Shown: positions 12,625 to 23,775 of the stretch, one piece after another
Numbering within the stretch: position 1 is the stretch's first letter
Layout of the letters: every line of letters begins with the position of its first letter
Assembly (NCBI GenBank): GCA_001466705.2
Contig: LATX02000195.1
Span: 62,001 to 126,000 of the forward strand
DNA length: 64,000 nucleotides
From: Moniliophthora roreri
Lineage: Eukaryota > Basidiomycota > Agaricomycetes > Agaricales > Marasmiaceae
Direction: 5' to 3'
The notes under the pieces: generated by a model
Seen by the model: only the letters and a program-made list of their open reading frames with translations
The model's database searches: none
What the model was told of the DNA's origin: nothing
Position numbers and translations under genes: made by a program

Positions 12625-13981
12625 ATGTCGATCCAACTCCCACCAGAGCTACTGCAGCACATTCTTCTTGAGATCAGAGAGGACAAGCCTTCACTGAAAT
12701 CGTTTTCTCTTGTCTGCAGCACCTTCCTATTCATGGCACGACCTCATCTCTTTCACACCATTCGTCTGCGCCCGGCCGGAGTGTCCCGATTTCTGCGGTT
12801 ATGTGATCATCCTCTCCAGACTATTTCTTCCGCAGGAGTTCAAGTGTTTGCACTCGTTCAGGAGAAGGAGGAAGAGAGGGACTTGCGAAAGAGTCGCGCA
12901 TTGAACGACCTCTTAACATGGTGTTCGCCTGATGGAGAACGAACGCTTCCGACGATTCTGTCGAACCTTGGGCACCTTAGCTTTACCTGGACAGGGTCAT
13001 GGATGCTCAGCGAAGAGGGAGAGATGAGGTTGAGGGAGTTTCAGTTGGTGACAGAGCTGAGCTTGAGCATTGTAGCATTCCATAACTATGGAGAAATCCT
13101 GCGCGTTATTGATTCCTTTCCCTCTCTGGAGGCACTTACGCTGGTCAAGCGTTTCAAGCAGGATGATGAGACGGAATCCCATCTCGGACAAACCTTGCGC
13201 GAAGTGTGGAGCCATCCAGATACTCTACAAACCAACCCCCTCACAATTAGCCTAAAAACCATCTCTCTCCAAAGTTATGTTGATGCACGGCTCATTAGAG
13301 CTCTCGCTCCTTGTCGAACATTGCGCGAATTCCAGTGTCATTATAACAAAATTTCCCACCTCACTGTGGAACGCGCTTCAGCCATTGGCGGATTGTTATC
13401 AGGCGCGGGCTCCTTGGAGAGTTTCTCGTTTGCGATCCAAGAGGACTGGTCCATTGATGACAATACTGGACTAGGTACGTTTGAAACTCGTCTCCTCCAG
13501 GCGTTCGAGTACTGAAGCCTTCTCTCCAGTTGACCGCTTTCATCGATACATAAATCTTACCCGAAATCCCAAACTTCGAAAAGTTACCTTGTCAGTCCGT
13601 CACAAAACCTTCCCATTACACTTCTTCGAACACTTGAAGGAAGCCAATATCCGAATCGAAACCATTAGCCTTCACCGTCTGTCAAATTTGGTGGCGGAAA
13701 ACGAATCCGAATTCGATTATGATCGTTTGGATGCAATACTCCAATATCCGACATTCTCTCGTCTCCGCGAGGTTATCCTTGATGTGTTTATCAGATTTGG
13801 ACCTGAGAGTGTCGCAGGGCAGTCTCCTAGGAAGACGTACCCTAGGCCAAATGAAAACTCATCGGCGGTTCAAAAAATGGAGACAAAGATGGCCATATTT
13901 CGAAGTAGGCTCCCGTTATGCGAACGACGAGGTATTCTGAAGCTACAGGAAGAATACCGATTCAGCTGGGGGTCGGACTGA
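12625..13981 (+). CDS. F-box protein (paralogue of the gene at 1235-2710)
   Basis: Probable SCF substrate receptor. The F-box starts at residue 1 (MSIQLPPELLQHILLEI, then SFSLVCSTFLFMARPHLFHT). Exons 12625-13474 and 13530-13981, joined across a 55-nt GT-AG intron, give 433 aa. The body is Leu-rich with conserved blocks shared with the other copy: FLRLCDHPLQTIS, LNDLLTWCSPDGERTL, FGPESVAGQ and the near-terminal GILKLQEEYR. The intron position is the same in both genes, so they arose by duplication. They are in opposite orientation and flank the GH31-P450-transporter trio. The C-terminus is shorter than in the sister gene. Substrate is unknown. Confidence 0.85.
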
Positions 13982-14246
13982 CAGTATACTCAATCGCTTG
14001 CCGTAGCGAGCATGATGGAGAAGTAGACCTATGGAAGTGATTATCTTGCATAGTAATCATACGCAGTGGCTCGTGCATCTTCCGAACCGAACCGCGTTTT
14101 TCAGTCTCTGTACATAGATCAATACCAATCATTGAATGGTTTCGGTTCAAACAATTGCATCGTCTGATAGCGGTTCAAGCGGAGACCAGTTCAAACCATT
14201 TCCTTTCTCCTCCATTACACCTTGACCTGTATTGTGTTAACTGCTA

Positions 14247-14400
14247 GGTTGAAGATGCAAGCACCGGACAAGCTGCGTTGATTGAGGTATTGGCGTTGTT
14301 TGGCTAGCTCAACTATGTCGATAACGGTGAGCAAGGAAGGTTAGAAGCCAGCGAGGTGGTGACATTTGGAGAGGAAGATGATTTGGTTTCGGGAGATGAT
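14247..14400 (-). pseudogene. Aldo-keto reductase fragment (relic)
   Basis: Read on the minus strand, this stretch closely matches one exon of the intact AKR genes at 36151 and 38437. It shows SRNQIIFLSKCHHLAG, then a stop codon where the intact gene reads VAAEPS, then [16 protein letters not shown] against [16 protein letters not shown]. Homology begins just after the site where the intact genes have a splice acceptor and fades after the equivalent of AIFNQ. No flanking AKR exons were found on either side, so this is an isolated, decayed piece. It is on the opposite strand from all three intact AKRs and closer in sequence to the 36-kb genes than to its near neighbour at 15014. Confidence 0.85.
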
Positions 14401-14951
14401 ACACACTCTACTGGAGCTAGTTGAGGTCACGAGAAAGATCGCTCCGACAAGAACTGGGACCTTTCGGGTATCTGGCTCCCACGCACGGGCCAGCCAACCA
14501 AACTGGCTAGCAAAGCGTGTCGGTGTCTCATCACGCAAACCTTGGACTCAGAGTCTGTATCCGACCGTGACACCCCTCATTTCTGTCGCCCCCCCCCCCC
14601 CCCCTCTCTCTATCGAAGCAGCAAGACCAACATAGCCGAAGGTCTTTGTGTGTGTAATTCTCGATGCCGTAGCAGTGACGCGTACTCCACGATCCAAGGC
14701 ACGATCTAACCAGCTGGACAGTGGGGTTATTTTAATGGGCTGCGGTGTTCTGATTTTGTCTTAGATCATGTCTATTATGCAAATTCGGTTGCACTCCGAA
14801 GCTTTGAGTGGTGGTTACTTAAAGGTATCATTATCTCGGGGCCCGTACCAAGTATCACTCTACTCGGTGCAGTCGCGGCTCAAGGACGCGTACTTTCATG
14901 ACCATTCGTTTTCTTGCTCCGGAGAGCAAATATGTTACTCGATGCGGAACG

Positions 14952-14959
14952 TATAAATA
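14952..14959 (+). promoter_or_regulatory. TATA box of AKR gene 1
   Basis: TATAAATA lies about 55 bp before the ATG at 15014, in a conventional position for a fungal core promoter. Confidence 0.55.
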
Positions 14960-15013
14960 CCCAGCGATTCCAGCCGCTTTCGCTCGAAATACAACTCCTC
15001 TAGCTCAAACACA

Positions 15014-16731
15014 ATGGCACAAGTTCTTGATCCAAGACCGACAAAGATGCAATATGGTGTGTACTCTCACATTATCGCGTTCTATCTCTGCTCATGTCAC
15101 CTCAGTTCGCCTCGGAAAGTCCGGCTTGAAAGTTTCTAGGATCATCCTGGGATGTATGTCATACGGCGACAAGGACTGGGAGCAGTGGGTTCTCTCTGAA
15201 GAAGAAGGTATCAAACACATCAAGGCTGCGTACGACGCCGGTATCAACACCTTCGATACTGCAAATGTATGTGTCAAGAACCGTTTTTTTTTTGCGGCGC
15301 ACTGCTTATTTTCCGTATTCTTCATAGGTCTATTCGAATGGCATGTCCGAAATCATTCTGGGAAAGGCCATTAAGCAACTTGGGCTTCCTCGTGAAGAAA
15401 TCGTCGTCATGACAAAGGTATTACCTTTAACCTCGTCGGTTCGAGTTTCCAGGATACTGAATGGCATGAGTTTCTAGTTCACAGGCATCGTAGTTCGAGG
15501 TTCCAATCCTAGCCAAAAGATATACATGAACCTGAGAGATGCCGAGAAGGACGGGTACGTGAATCAAGGCGGAAACAGTCGCAAGGTTTGAAGTCCTGGC
15601 CTATGTCTTGACTGTACTGAACTTTTGCTGTAGCACATCTTCGACTCGGTTCGAAAGAGCTTGGAACGCCTCCAGCTGGACTATATCGATGTGCTTCAGT
15701 GTAAGCTTCTTCTCGATTCTTTCGCATAACATCTCCTGACATCCTTTCAAGGTCACCGCCTCGATCCCGATACGCCATTCGAGGAAATGGTAAGCAAAAC
15801 TTTCCTTCATCTAGAAGAGCAGTATCAGACTATGTCCAACAGATGGAAGCGCTGCACGATGTCGTCAAAGCGGGTTGGGTACGGTACATCGGCATGTCGT
15901 CTTGCTACGCTTGGCAATGTGCGTTCCTTTCGATCTCTATCATTATGTCATATATTGCATCCATTTAATGCTGTCTTCCAGTCCAAGCCATGCAGAGTAC
16001 GGAGTCTTCCCGACGAATTTGGAACCCCTCTAATATCTCTTATAGATTACGCCATCACTCGGAATCTAACCCCCTTCATCTCCATGCAGAATCATCATAG
16101 CTTGCTTTACCGGGAAGAAGAAAGGGAGATGTTTCCGACCTTGAAGGTAGTAGATTTCTGCTTATTGCGAAAGACGTTCACTCATGAAAGCTGTGATTAC
16201 GCAGTACCTCGGTGTCGGAGCGATTCCTTGGTCTCCTCTCGCAAGAGGACTACTTTGCCGACCTGCTTCCGAGGAGACTGCGCGTGGAAGCACAGACTTC
16301 TTCATTAAGATGGGCTTTGGCAAGGGCGATACTAGTCGGCAGATCGTGGCTCGGTATGTAATTGATTCCATTATCTTTACATAGCTCTGATTACATTCTG
16401 TGCGAGCAGTGTTGAAGAGATAGCAAAGAAGAAAGGTGTCTCGATGGCGCAAGTTGCGTTGGCGTGGTCTATGGCAAAAGACGGTCCGTCTCTGTCTCCT
16501 CCACGATCGAATAAACTGACGACGCGTTTTCAGGCGTTTCAGCTCCCATTGTCGGTACGACCTCCATCGAGAATCTGATGGATTTGATTGGTTTGTTGTC
16601 TCTTGCACGTTATTGGTTTCATGCGTTTGATGATAATACATGCAGGTGCGTTGGACGTGAAACTTACCGAAGAAGAGATGAAGTATCTAGAAGCTCCTTA
16701 CGAGCCTCAAGCCGTGTTTGGGCACTTTTAA
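15014..16731 (+). CDS. Aldo-keto reductase (AKR gene 1)
   Basis: NAD(P)H-dependent oxidoreductase of the AKR superfamily, cytosolic, reducing aldehydes or ketones. Substrate unknown. Thirteen exons join in phase to about 340-350 aa. Family features: RLGKSGLKVSRIILGCMSYG at the N-terminus, the catalytic tetrad as Asp in FDTAN, Tyr in VYSNGMSE, Lys in VVMTK and His in GHRLDP, then SMQNHHSLLYREEEREM, GVGAIPWSPLARGLL and the cofactor-side motif IVGTTSIENL. The stop follows EPQAVFGHF. One exon is only 15 nt (15982-15996, FQAMQ), yet it is needed to keep the family sequence WQFQAMQNYAI. It is more distant from the AKR pair at 36-40 kb than those two are from each other. It resembles sterigmatocystin/versiconal-type fungal AKRs, but no pathway is implied. 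Confidence 0.9.
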
Positions 16732-17352
16732 TTCACTCTCTTCAACTTCCGAGGCGGCTGTACACTCGTATCCTATGAATGTGATCGCTCTTCCTTTGAT
16801 CAGATGGTTTGGTTTATATTGTCGACGGCCACGATGAACAGAACTCTACGAACTTCTATCATGTAGAAACGGTCTTTCAGCAGTTCTAATTTTAACTTGC
16901 GGCTCTTCAAGCAAACGTCAAGGCCTTCAATACCCAGGTCCGACTCTCTTCAACAGTTCCTCTCAACTTAGGCGATAGGACCAGAGTCTCGCGAGGAAAA
17001 GAAGAAGTATTACCGTGTCCGATCGCTGCTTGCACGCCTTTGATCCGGGATATCTTTTGACGCAAAGAGAGTTCAGACAGGTACGCGGATTGCATCATGA
17101 GGTACTGCAACTAACCTTCCTATAGCTAAGACCTGTTGAACGATACATATGGTTGCAAACATGACTCCTGCCATACCATTGAGTCACTCCTATCAAGTTC
17201 AACGCGAGGAATAACCGATGTGCTCGCGACGGTCCGCTGGGCTTTCTGACCTCCAGCTCCAACTCTGTCCGCCCGGACCGTCTGAGAGTATAAGAATAGC
17301 GCTGGATGTTCAAGGTAACGAGCCAGCGTGTTCTTTGAAGTCTTTCGACACG
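16732..17352. other. Intergenic region with orphan minus-strand exons
   Basis: Contains the 3' flank of AKR gene 1, two orphan coding-like exons on the minus strand (16927-17110), and a TATAAGAA-like element near 17290 some 60 bp before the secreted-protein start at 17353. Confidence 0.45.
16927..17110 (-). pseudogene. Orphan 3'-terminal exons of an unrecognised gene
   Basis: On the minus strand, exons at 17014-17110 and 16927-16961 join across a 52-nt GT-AG intron (16962-17013). They give a helical tail that includes SAYLSELSLRQKISRIKGVQ and ends AIGHEELLKRVGPGY followed by a stop. The frame and splice sites look like real coding sequence. Upstream, the frame soon runs into the promoter of the plus-strand gene at 17353, and I found no further solid exons. 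It is therefore most likely the remnant of a truncated gene. I do not recognise the family. Confidence 0.4.
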
Positions 17353-18419
17353 ATGTTCAAGCTTCTTGTTGTGGTCCTTGCGACAATGGTTGTACGCACT
17401 CTTGCTCATGCACGGGTGACTACTCCCACTCCTCGTAAGGTAGATGGTCCAAGAACTTCCATTGCGTGTTTTGTGGCTGATCTATTGAATAGTACGGCTC
17501 GGCTGCAGAGAAGGCATGTGGAGCTGCAGTGTACAAGGTTCTCACCTCGGGTACGAGACGATTCCGGATCACATTTCAAACGATATAATAACTATACGTT
17601 CGTTCAGATTTGACTGGCCCTGTACGTTTCATGGCAGTAACGCCTCTGAGGTCCACTAATTTTCAGAAAATCAGATTGAGAATGCACAGCAGAAGATCGA
17701 CTCTGCTTATGACGCAGCAGCTTGTCATCTCTATTTCTGCCGGGGTGCTCAAGTATGCGCCATTATCGTTTTTCGATTGACTAGAGTCGGCTAATAGCCC
17801 TTCTTCCCAGTATGACGACAACACCAGCAACACCCGAGTCTACAAAGCCGGAACGACAGTCAACATGAAAGTCGATTTGGTAGCTCATCACACGGGATAC
17901 GCTGTAAGTCATAACGCTTCTCCTCACAGACTTCTCGCTGATTCACCGTTTCATAGAACGTCTCTGTAGTAAGTTCCTGTGATAGTTGGCTTACGGATGA
18001 GCATAACACATCCTTGTATAGGTCGATCTCAAGGCCCAGAAAGCTACCTCTCGACTCTTTACATGGCCCGTCTACGCAGACGAGACCCTTGGCCCATCTA
18101 AATGGCCAAAGAATGAAAGTAAGGAGTTGGAATCGTATTCTAAACCGAGGAGCTCGCTGAAAACTCTGCATCCTCACAGCTGACTTTAACATCACAGTGC
18201 CTGATATGGCAGGTAAATGTAGTCAGGCTGGTGCTTGTGCTATTCAGTGAGTGGAATGATTCATCTCCCGTTGAAACATCTGACCCGTCTACAGATGGTT
18301 CTGGTACGCAACCTCGTACGTCTTTTCTGAAACCGTTGTTAAAGGCGTGCCAGCTAACACATTTCGATCCTTCCAGGAACAGCCAGACCTACGAGAGTTG
18401 CGTCGATTTTACCCAGTAG
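17353..18419 (+). CDS. Small secreted LPMO-like / chitin-binding type-4-like protein
   Basis: Predicted extracellular copper protein of the lytic polysaccharide monooxygenase-like group found in mushrooms. The signal peptide MFKLLVVVLATMVVRTLA is followed directly by a mature N-terminal His (HARVTTPTPRK). A second His lies in LVAHHTGYANVSV, which together fit the copper histidine brace. Conserved Cys occur in EKACGAAVY, AACHLYFCRG, GKCSQAGAC and the terminal QTYESCVDF. About eight short exons join in phase, including the TSDLTGP|IENAQQ junction, to near 200 aa. The C-terminal Tyr/Phe in YESCVDF could sit near the copper. Catalysis is not proven: several secreted LPMO-like families with this layout bind copper without oxidising polysaccharide. 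It is a single domain without a carbohydrate-binding module. Confidence 0.8.
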
Positions 18420-18631
18420 TTTTAGAATAGCTTACAAGAATGTGGTGTGCTTTGTCTGTAGCAAACGATTTCATTGTTGATCGGGTCACGAGCGGTAACC
18501 GCCGAAATCTGGCGCTTCGCTGGTTGTCAATGTAGTCAGCATCAACAAACCACCACCACTGCCTAAGCAGCGCCCAAAACAGCCACACGCAATGCACGTC
18601 AGTTACATGGGAACCGGTTACTACTCTTTCT

Positions 18632-21600
18632 ATGCCTTCGTTGGTACGAGATGCGAAGAATGAACAACAAAATAGAGCCGAAGACTCCGCATTGAAGAAG
18701 CAAAGGGATTTCGGGAAGGCTGAAGCTGGTGCGTTATCGAGTTTTATCGGCGAGAATTACTAACTGATTTTGCTGTTCTAGACGTTCAAGCGAATGGAAG
18801 CGCCTCAGGGGGTAAGAGTCACCAGAAGCCGAACGATACAGAGAACGTGTCAAAAGTAAAAAGCAGAATAAGGGAGTTTGGCGAATACAGCAAAGTTCTC
18901 ATGGACGTGCTCGACCAAATTAAAGACATTCATCCATGCATTGGTGTGTCGCAGCATAAGCCGCTGGCGCGAGACTGTAAGGGTTTGACCATCTTGATAC
19001 AGGTGTGGCCGTCTTGGCGTTCAAGACTGTGATTTCTCTTGAGTTGAAGAGACGCGACAATGATGAAAAAGTCATAGTCCTGTTACTCAAGGTGCAGGAC
19101 ATGATGGAGGTTCTTGTGCAGTGAGTCCTATCGTTATAATTATATTTTCAAGATTGCTAACTCCCCCGATATAGGCTTCGTTTCATCTCCCCCGACGCTA
19201 CGGCGCAGAATCAATCCTTCACTATCCAGGACAGGCTTACATCAATTTGCCTCAAAGTCGAGAACGATATCAAAGCATGCGGCAATCTGTGTGACACCTA
19301 CTCTAAGAAGAGACTCATTGGTATGCATCAATATCCACTTTGCAGCGGGACCTTCTTCTCATTGTTATCTTTCAGTCAAACTACTCAAAGGCCCTATATA
19401 CGAGTTACGACTTGCAGAGTTCGCCGACACATTCGAATTACGGCAGAAGGAGCTGGAGCTCGCCCTCATGATGTTCACTGCTCAAGGTGTCCATTCGACA
19501 AATGTTTCCTTACCAAAAATGCAAGACACGATGCATAACACAAACGAAAACATCCATATGCTACTTTTATTCCAGATTCTGCATTCGGATACTGAGAAGA
19601 AGATGTTAGAATTCGTGAAATCTAAGGGAGGTCCTGCGAAATGCATAGAGGATGAAGAAACATTAGGTGAACTACTTCGGATACGTGAAGAGTAAGAATC
19701 AAACTCTCGATGACGTGCTTCTCTGACGACTATTTTAGAGCTGATTCCAAAGAGGAGACTAAGCCTACGACACAGAACGTCCCACTTGAAGCGGCCAATG
19801 GAATGCCGATATGGGCGAATGCGCCATATCCTACTAGCCATGGCTGGCACACCTATAATCCTCCTTCTGTAACCCACCAGGAGGCCCATACACAGTCGTT
19901 TCAGCATCATGCAACACCCCTCCATCGACGAAACAGGCATCGTCGCACAAACGTAGCACAAGCTCCCGGGGGTGTCTACCATACTCCTCCTGCCCTTGTT
20001 GACCCAGAAAGTCAATATGGCACACCGGGTCCTAGTTCATTCCCTCCAGCAAGTCAATGGCCATACCCAGTCGGATATAGTCCCCAAGGCAGTCCGCAGT
20101 ACTCAGTCGGCCTTCAGCCACAGTACGCATCCAACCCTCAACCATCAACGTGGTATCCAACTGGCTATAGCTCATATGGCGTGCCGCAATACCCAGTTGG
20201 CCTTCAACCACGATATGCGTCCCACATGCAATCATCAATACGGCAGCATACGACAACCAAGCAGGAATATGCGCACGGATCGGCTTGGATGCCACAGTAC
20301 TCAGAAACGGACGGGGTGGTTGACCTGAAGGTGCTCAAGAGGGAACTCGAGAGCGACGTTGACGAAGACGTGAAGAATAATATGAGTGTTTTCTTGCGCA
20401 AGTTCACAGAGCAGCAGCGCCAGCTAGTGGTACAACTGGAACTAGCGATCGTTCGCCAGGGTGACCGTGTTGTTGAAGCGGTCCGTCGAGGCCCACATGA
20501 CCGGATACATGATAGGGTGGGTTCAGCCTATATGTTGCGAGTGTGTCATTCTGACTGAACTTTTTGAATAGGAGTTGCGTCAGATATGGAAGGAGATGGT
20601 ATGTCAACCTAAACCTATAGACTGTCAGATGGTTGATAGTCATCTTTAGGGTTGGAAATTGGTAGTGCCGACGATCGAGTTTGTTCTCACCCTCCATGAT
20701 TACTATGTCTCCCAACACCATGACATGCATCTGCTGGATCACCATTTCACCCACCTGTCGGATCTTGGATCGGAGGAGGATAGCAAACAAGCCTTGACGA
20801 GAGTTTTTGCAGCGGCGAAAAGGCGAGCTGAGGAGAAATGGGCACTAAGAAGTCTAGACATAACCAATCTGGATCCTGTTTCAGAGGTGTTTGATGGCGA
20901 CGCTAGCGGCTATGTCAGCGTTTGGGAGGCCAACCAAATCACTTCCTTGCGACCAGCAGAATGGAGGTAAGTTTGAGAGTCACACGTCAATGTCGGCTCG
21001 AGCTTATCATATCACAGCCTTCTACAGTGGTTGGCTTACTGGGCCTCTGGTACGAATTCTATCATTCCGTTCTCTGGTTAGGTTAGCGTACTCATGTTCT
21101 CCGTTCAGGGCGACATTACGCAGTCTGGCAGTATTCCTCCCAAAAGATTTGGCGCTTGCTTCAAGACATGCACATCCTTTTGAAGGAACGTGTGTTGCCA
21201 TTAAACCGACATGCGATTGACCGCTATCTTAATGGCATGAAAACGTTGGAGCGCGTGCTCGTCTCTACATTCGAATGCAAGGATCCGCCTGAAGGGGAGT
21301 TGGCTCAGCGCGTTGCAGCATATGTTCAAACAGAGGAGGATCGCATGGAACGTGTTCTTCTGGCGCTCGAATACGAAATAGACGGCCCGGATACTATTGA
21401 ACTAATTACCAGTCGCTATCAGATAGAAAGAGTGGGTGTTCAACTATTGCCTTGTGTGCTCAATGCTCATAAGCTTTGGATAGAATTTCTTCCCGCTAGT
21501 ATACTTGCTATTGCGACGGCATGTCTCGCTGGTGCGCCTGGCTTGCGACATCGTACTGAACCCGAGGGAAATGGAATCGGCGATGCTTTCGATGAAGACC

Positions 21601-23775
21601 ATTTTCAAAGCAGTTAAAGCTCGAGTTAAAGCCCTGGAAGCTTTATTCTTTCAAAGAGGTTTTGATCCATCCTGGAAATTTCAGTTGTATGCTTTCGGAA
21701 TGGTGAGAGTCGATTTATATTTGCGAAAGAGACTGTTTAATGACATCAAGTAGTACCATACAGTGTATTCGCAGATGGAAGGTTTTCCGTACTTTCCAAT
21801 ATCTGACACACAACTATCGACTCCAGAGGCAGATATTGCAGCTCCCATCAGCTGGTTGCGACATCGATCGGGGCAAAGCAGGCTTGAACCACAATGTGAT
21901 GGATGTACCGACCCGCAAAAGTTTGATATGTGCATTGGTTACTTTATGAACGGGTTCTGGACTGGTCATTTTTGGGACGAGACTGATGACGATGTGCATG
22001 GCTTGATTCAATTCCGGGTATCAAACTGGGATGAGTACAACGGCTCGTTTGACGGGGAAGGCTGCTACAGCAGAGGGTCCCTCAGAGTGTCGGGTAGCTT
22101 CAATCGCAGCACAAATTCCTTGGAAGCTACATTCATCAGCAAGGTTGATGAAGGGATTTCTGCTTCCGAGGAGTTGCATATCTTCGTGTCTGGATCCCTC
22201 GACGAAGTTGTTTTCAGTTCTGTGAGTTCTCATCCTAATGGAGATAACGGAATCTTGTGCTGACTTGGTGACCTCAGATTTCATTGCCGGATCAATTCAC
22301 GATCTCAGGTCATTGGGGTGTTTCAAAAAACAATGTGTCAGGTCGAGTTGACTTCGTGCAAACGCCAGCTTGGGTTTATCAAATCAAAACACCACTGTAC
22401 GGACAGCGTACGGCTTCTCGCTCGCGACGTCTCTGGAGATTCGCGTTGGACGCGGTGCGATATCAGATGCGGTGCGAACGCCGAGTTCTGGACAAGCAAT
22501 CATTGGAGACGTTGGGTCGGATCCGAGAGAGCACCGTACTTCTCAAAAAACAGCTACTCGTTGGACCATTATCTGAGATTGACTCGTCTCGCCTACACGA
22601 TATCACTCGGGTAGCACCGCCCATGGAGTCGCGCTTGTCTCTCTGGTTGGCTAGAGTCGCCTATTGGCCGCCTGTTCACTTGTAAGTGCCGCACACTGAA
22701 TCCTGCCATTCCATTCTGAGATCTTACTGCTAAGGAACTTCACATGTCGCGAGTGCAACGCAGCTATTGTGGGTTTCCGATATATATACTTGCAAGCAGG
22801 GAATGTCTTTTACGACAGGATTTGCTCGGCCAGTGCCAAGTCTCTTTCCTGGGACAACATATGGATTGATGAAGTGCGCATCAGAACCTCGAGGGTTATT
22901 CATAGGGTAGACGAACAACAGTTGATCGACAAGGCTGTAGGGCTGGAGGAATATGTCCTTTCACGCCCAGCAATCCGAGCTCTCGACACATCCCCTACAC
23001 TATTCATGCCATCCCCTCACACTCCCAGGTCAAGTCGGTATAATTGGCGCAGCAACATTTGGCCCCTGCTGAATGAGATCAAATCAAAGCTCGGCACGCG
23101 AAGGTTCTCCAAAACTGCGAACCGTACTGAGGACGGGGTTCGATTCGGGGTTCCAGGTCTAGCGTATCAAGATTCAGGTCCAATAATATCATCGCCGGTC
23201 AGTGACGACATTCGCTGTGGCTGCTGCGATAAAGTACTCTCAGGCGGGGATCAAGAAGCCATTTGGATATGTCTGCAATGTTGTGAGTTGTTCTAAAATG
23301 CTGTGCATACCCCTGGTTACTAAACTTCAAGGTAGCTGATTTAACCCGTGGGGAGGTGCTATACATCTGCACCCGATGCGAGTTGATGAACAGGTCATGT
23401 CCACGGGATGACCGCAATCACTCTCTAGATCATCACCTCTTGCAAACCGGCCTCCGGCCTCACAAGGAACAGCCTCTACCACCTCCTCCATGGCTTCTTC
23501 CACCACCGTCATTCATAGGGCGAATAAAGACCGCATTGAGGATCGGTAGGAAGGATCAGAAGGCACCATTCCCCGTGCCGGCGGGGGTACCCACTCCTCA
23601 AGTTATCATAGTACCTCCTCCGCAACAATCATTTATGAGTCGAATGAAAACTGCGTTAAGGATTGGTAGAAAGGATCAGAGGAGGACCTCATCGCCGGCC
23701 TACCTCACGGGCCCACTCGTTCCCCCGGCCGTCACTCAGCCCACATCCGGCCCCCCTGTCATAGTCACTCTGTAG
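18632..23775 (+). CDS. Large EF-hand and ZZ-like zinc-finger protein, copy A
   Basis: Lineage-specific agaricomycete protein of unknown role, about 1,200-1,300 aa over roughly twenty exons. The start MPSLVRDAKNEQ was chosen because it is the first in-frame Met linked by a phase-correct intron to the conserved core. Order: helical N-terminal region (IREFGEYSKVLMDVLDQIKD, then FKTVISLELKRRDNDEK) resembling adaptor domains at the front of fungal STAND proteins; Pro/Tyr/Gln-rich linker with a repeated 30-residue unit (20060-20230); coiled region; EF-hand loop DGDASGYVSVWE (canonical positions 1,3,5,12) at about 20893-20928; WLAYWASG helical part; beta-rich part (FMNGFWTGHFWDE); Cys-rich modules CRECNAAIVGFRY and CGCCDKVL...CTRCEL followed by HSLDHH. 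The first Cys module lacks ligands kept in copy B. It looks intact and is a tandem duplicate of 24788-29933. Confidence 0.82.
20060..20230 (+). repeat. In-gene repeat in Pro/Tyr-rich linker of copy A
   Basis: Two copies of a unit near 87-90 bp encode YPVGYSPQGSPQY and YPTGYSSYGVPQY, each continuing into a VGLQP.YAS motif. The linker of copy B is Pro-rich but lacks this repeat, so it expanded after the gene duplication. Confidence 0.8.
23520..23685 (+). repeat. Duplicated basic motif at the C-terminus of copy A
   Basis: The sequence encoding SFIGRIKTALRIGRKDQ is repeated as SFMSRMKTALRIGRKDQ about 110 bp later, each preceded by a run of prolines. Copy B has no such element. The motif is amphipathic and basic (Arg/Lys every three to four residues). 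Confidence 0.9.

Larger units (their letters stand above)
13982..15013. other. Intergenic region with AKR relic and poly-C tract
   Basis: This stretch between the F-box and the first intact AKR holds a reversed AKR relic (14247-14400) and a run of 16 C at 14589-14604. A TATAAATA box at 14952-14959 lies about 55 bp upstream of the AKR start codon and is the likely promoter element for it. No intact gene was found. Confidence 0.6.

Noticed and set aside
14589..14604. Run of 16 C as a functional element
   Set aside because: Homopolymer tract, likely slippage; its length may also be a sequencing artefact.
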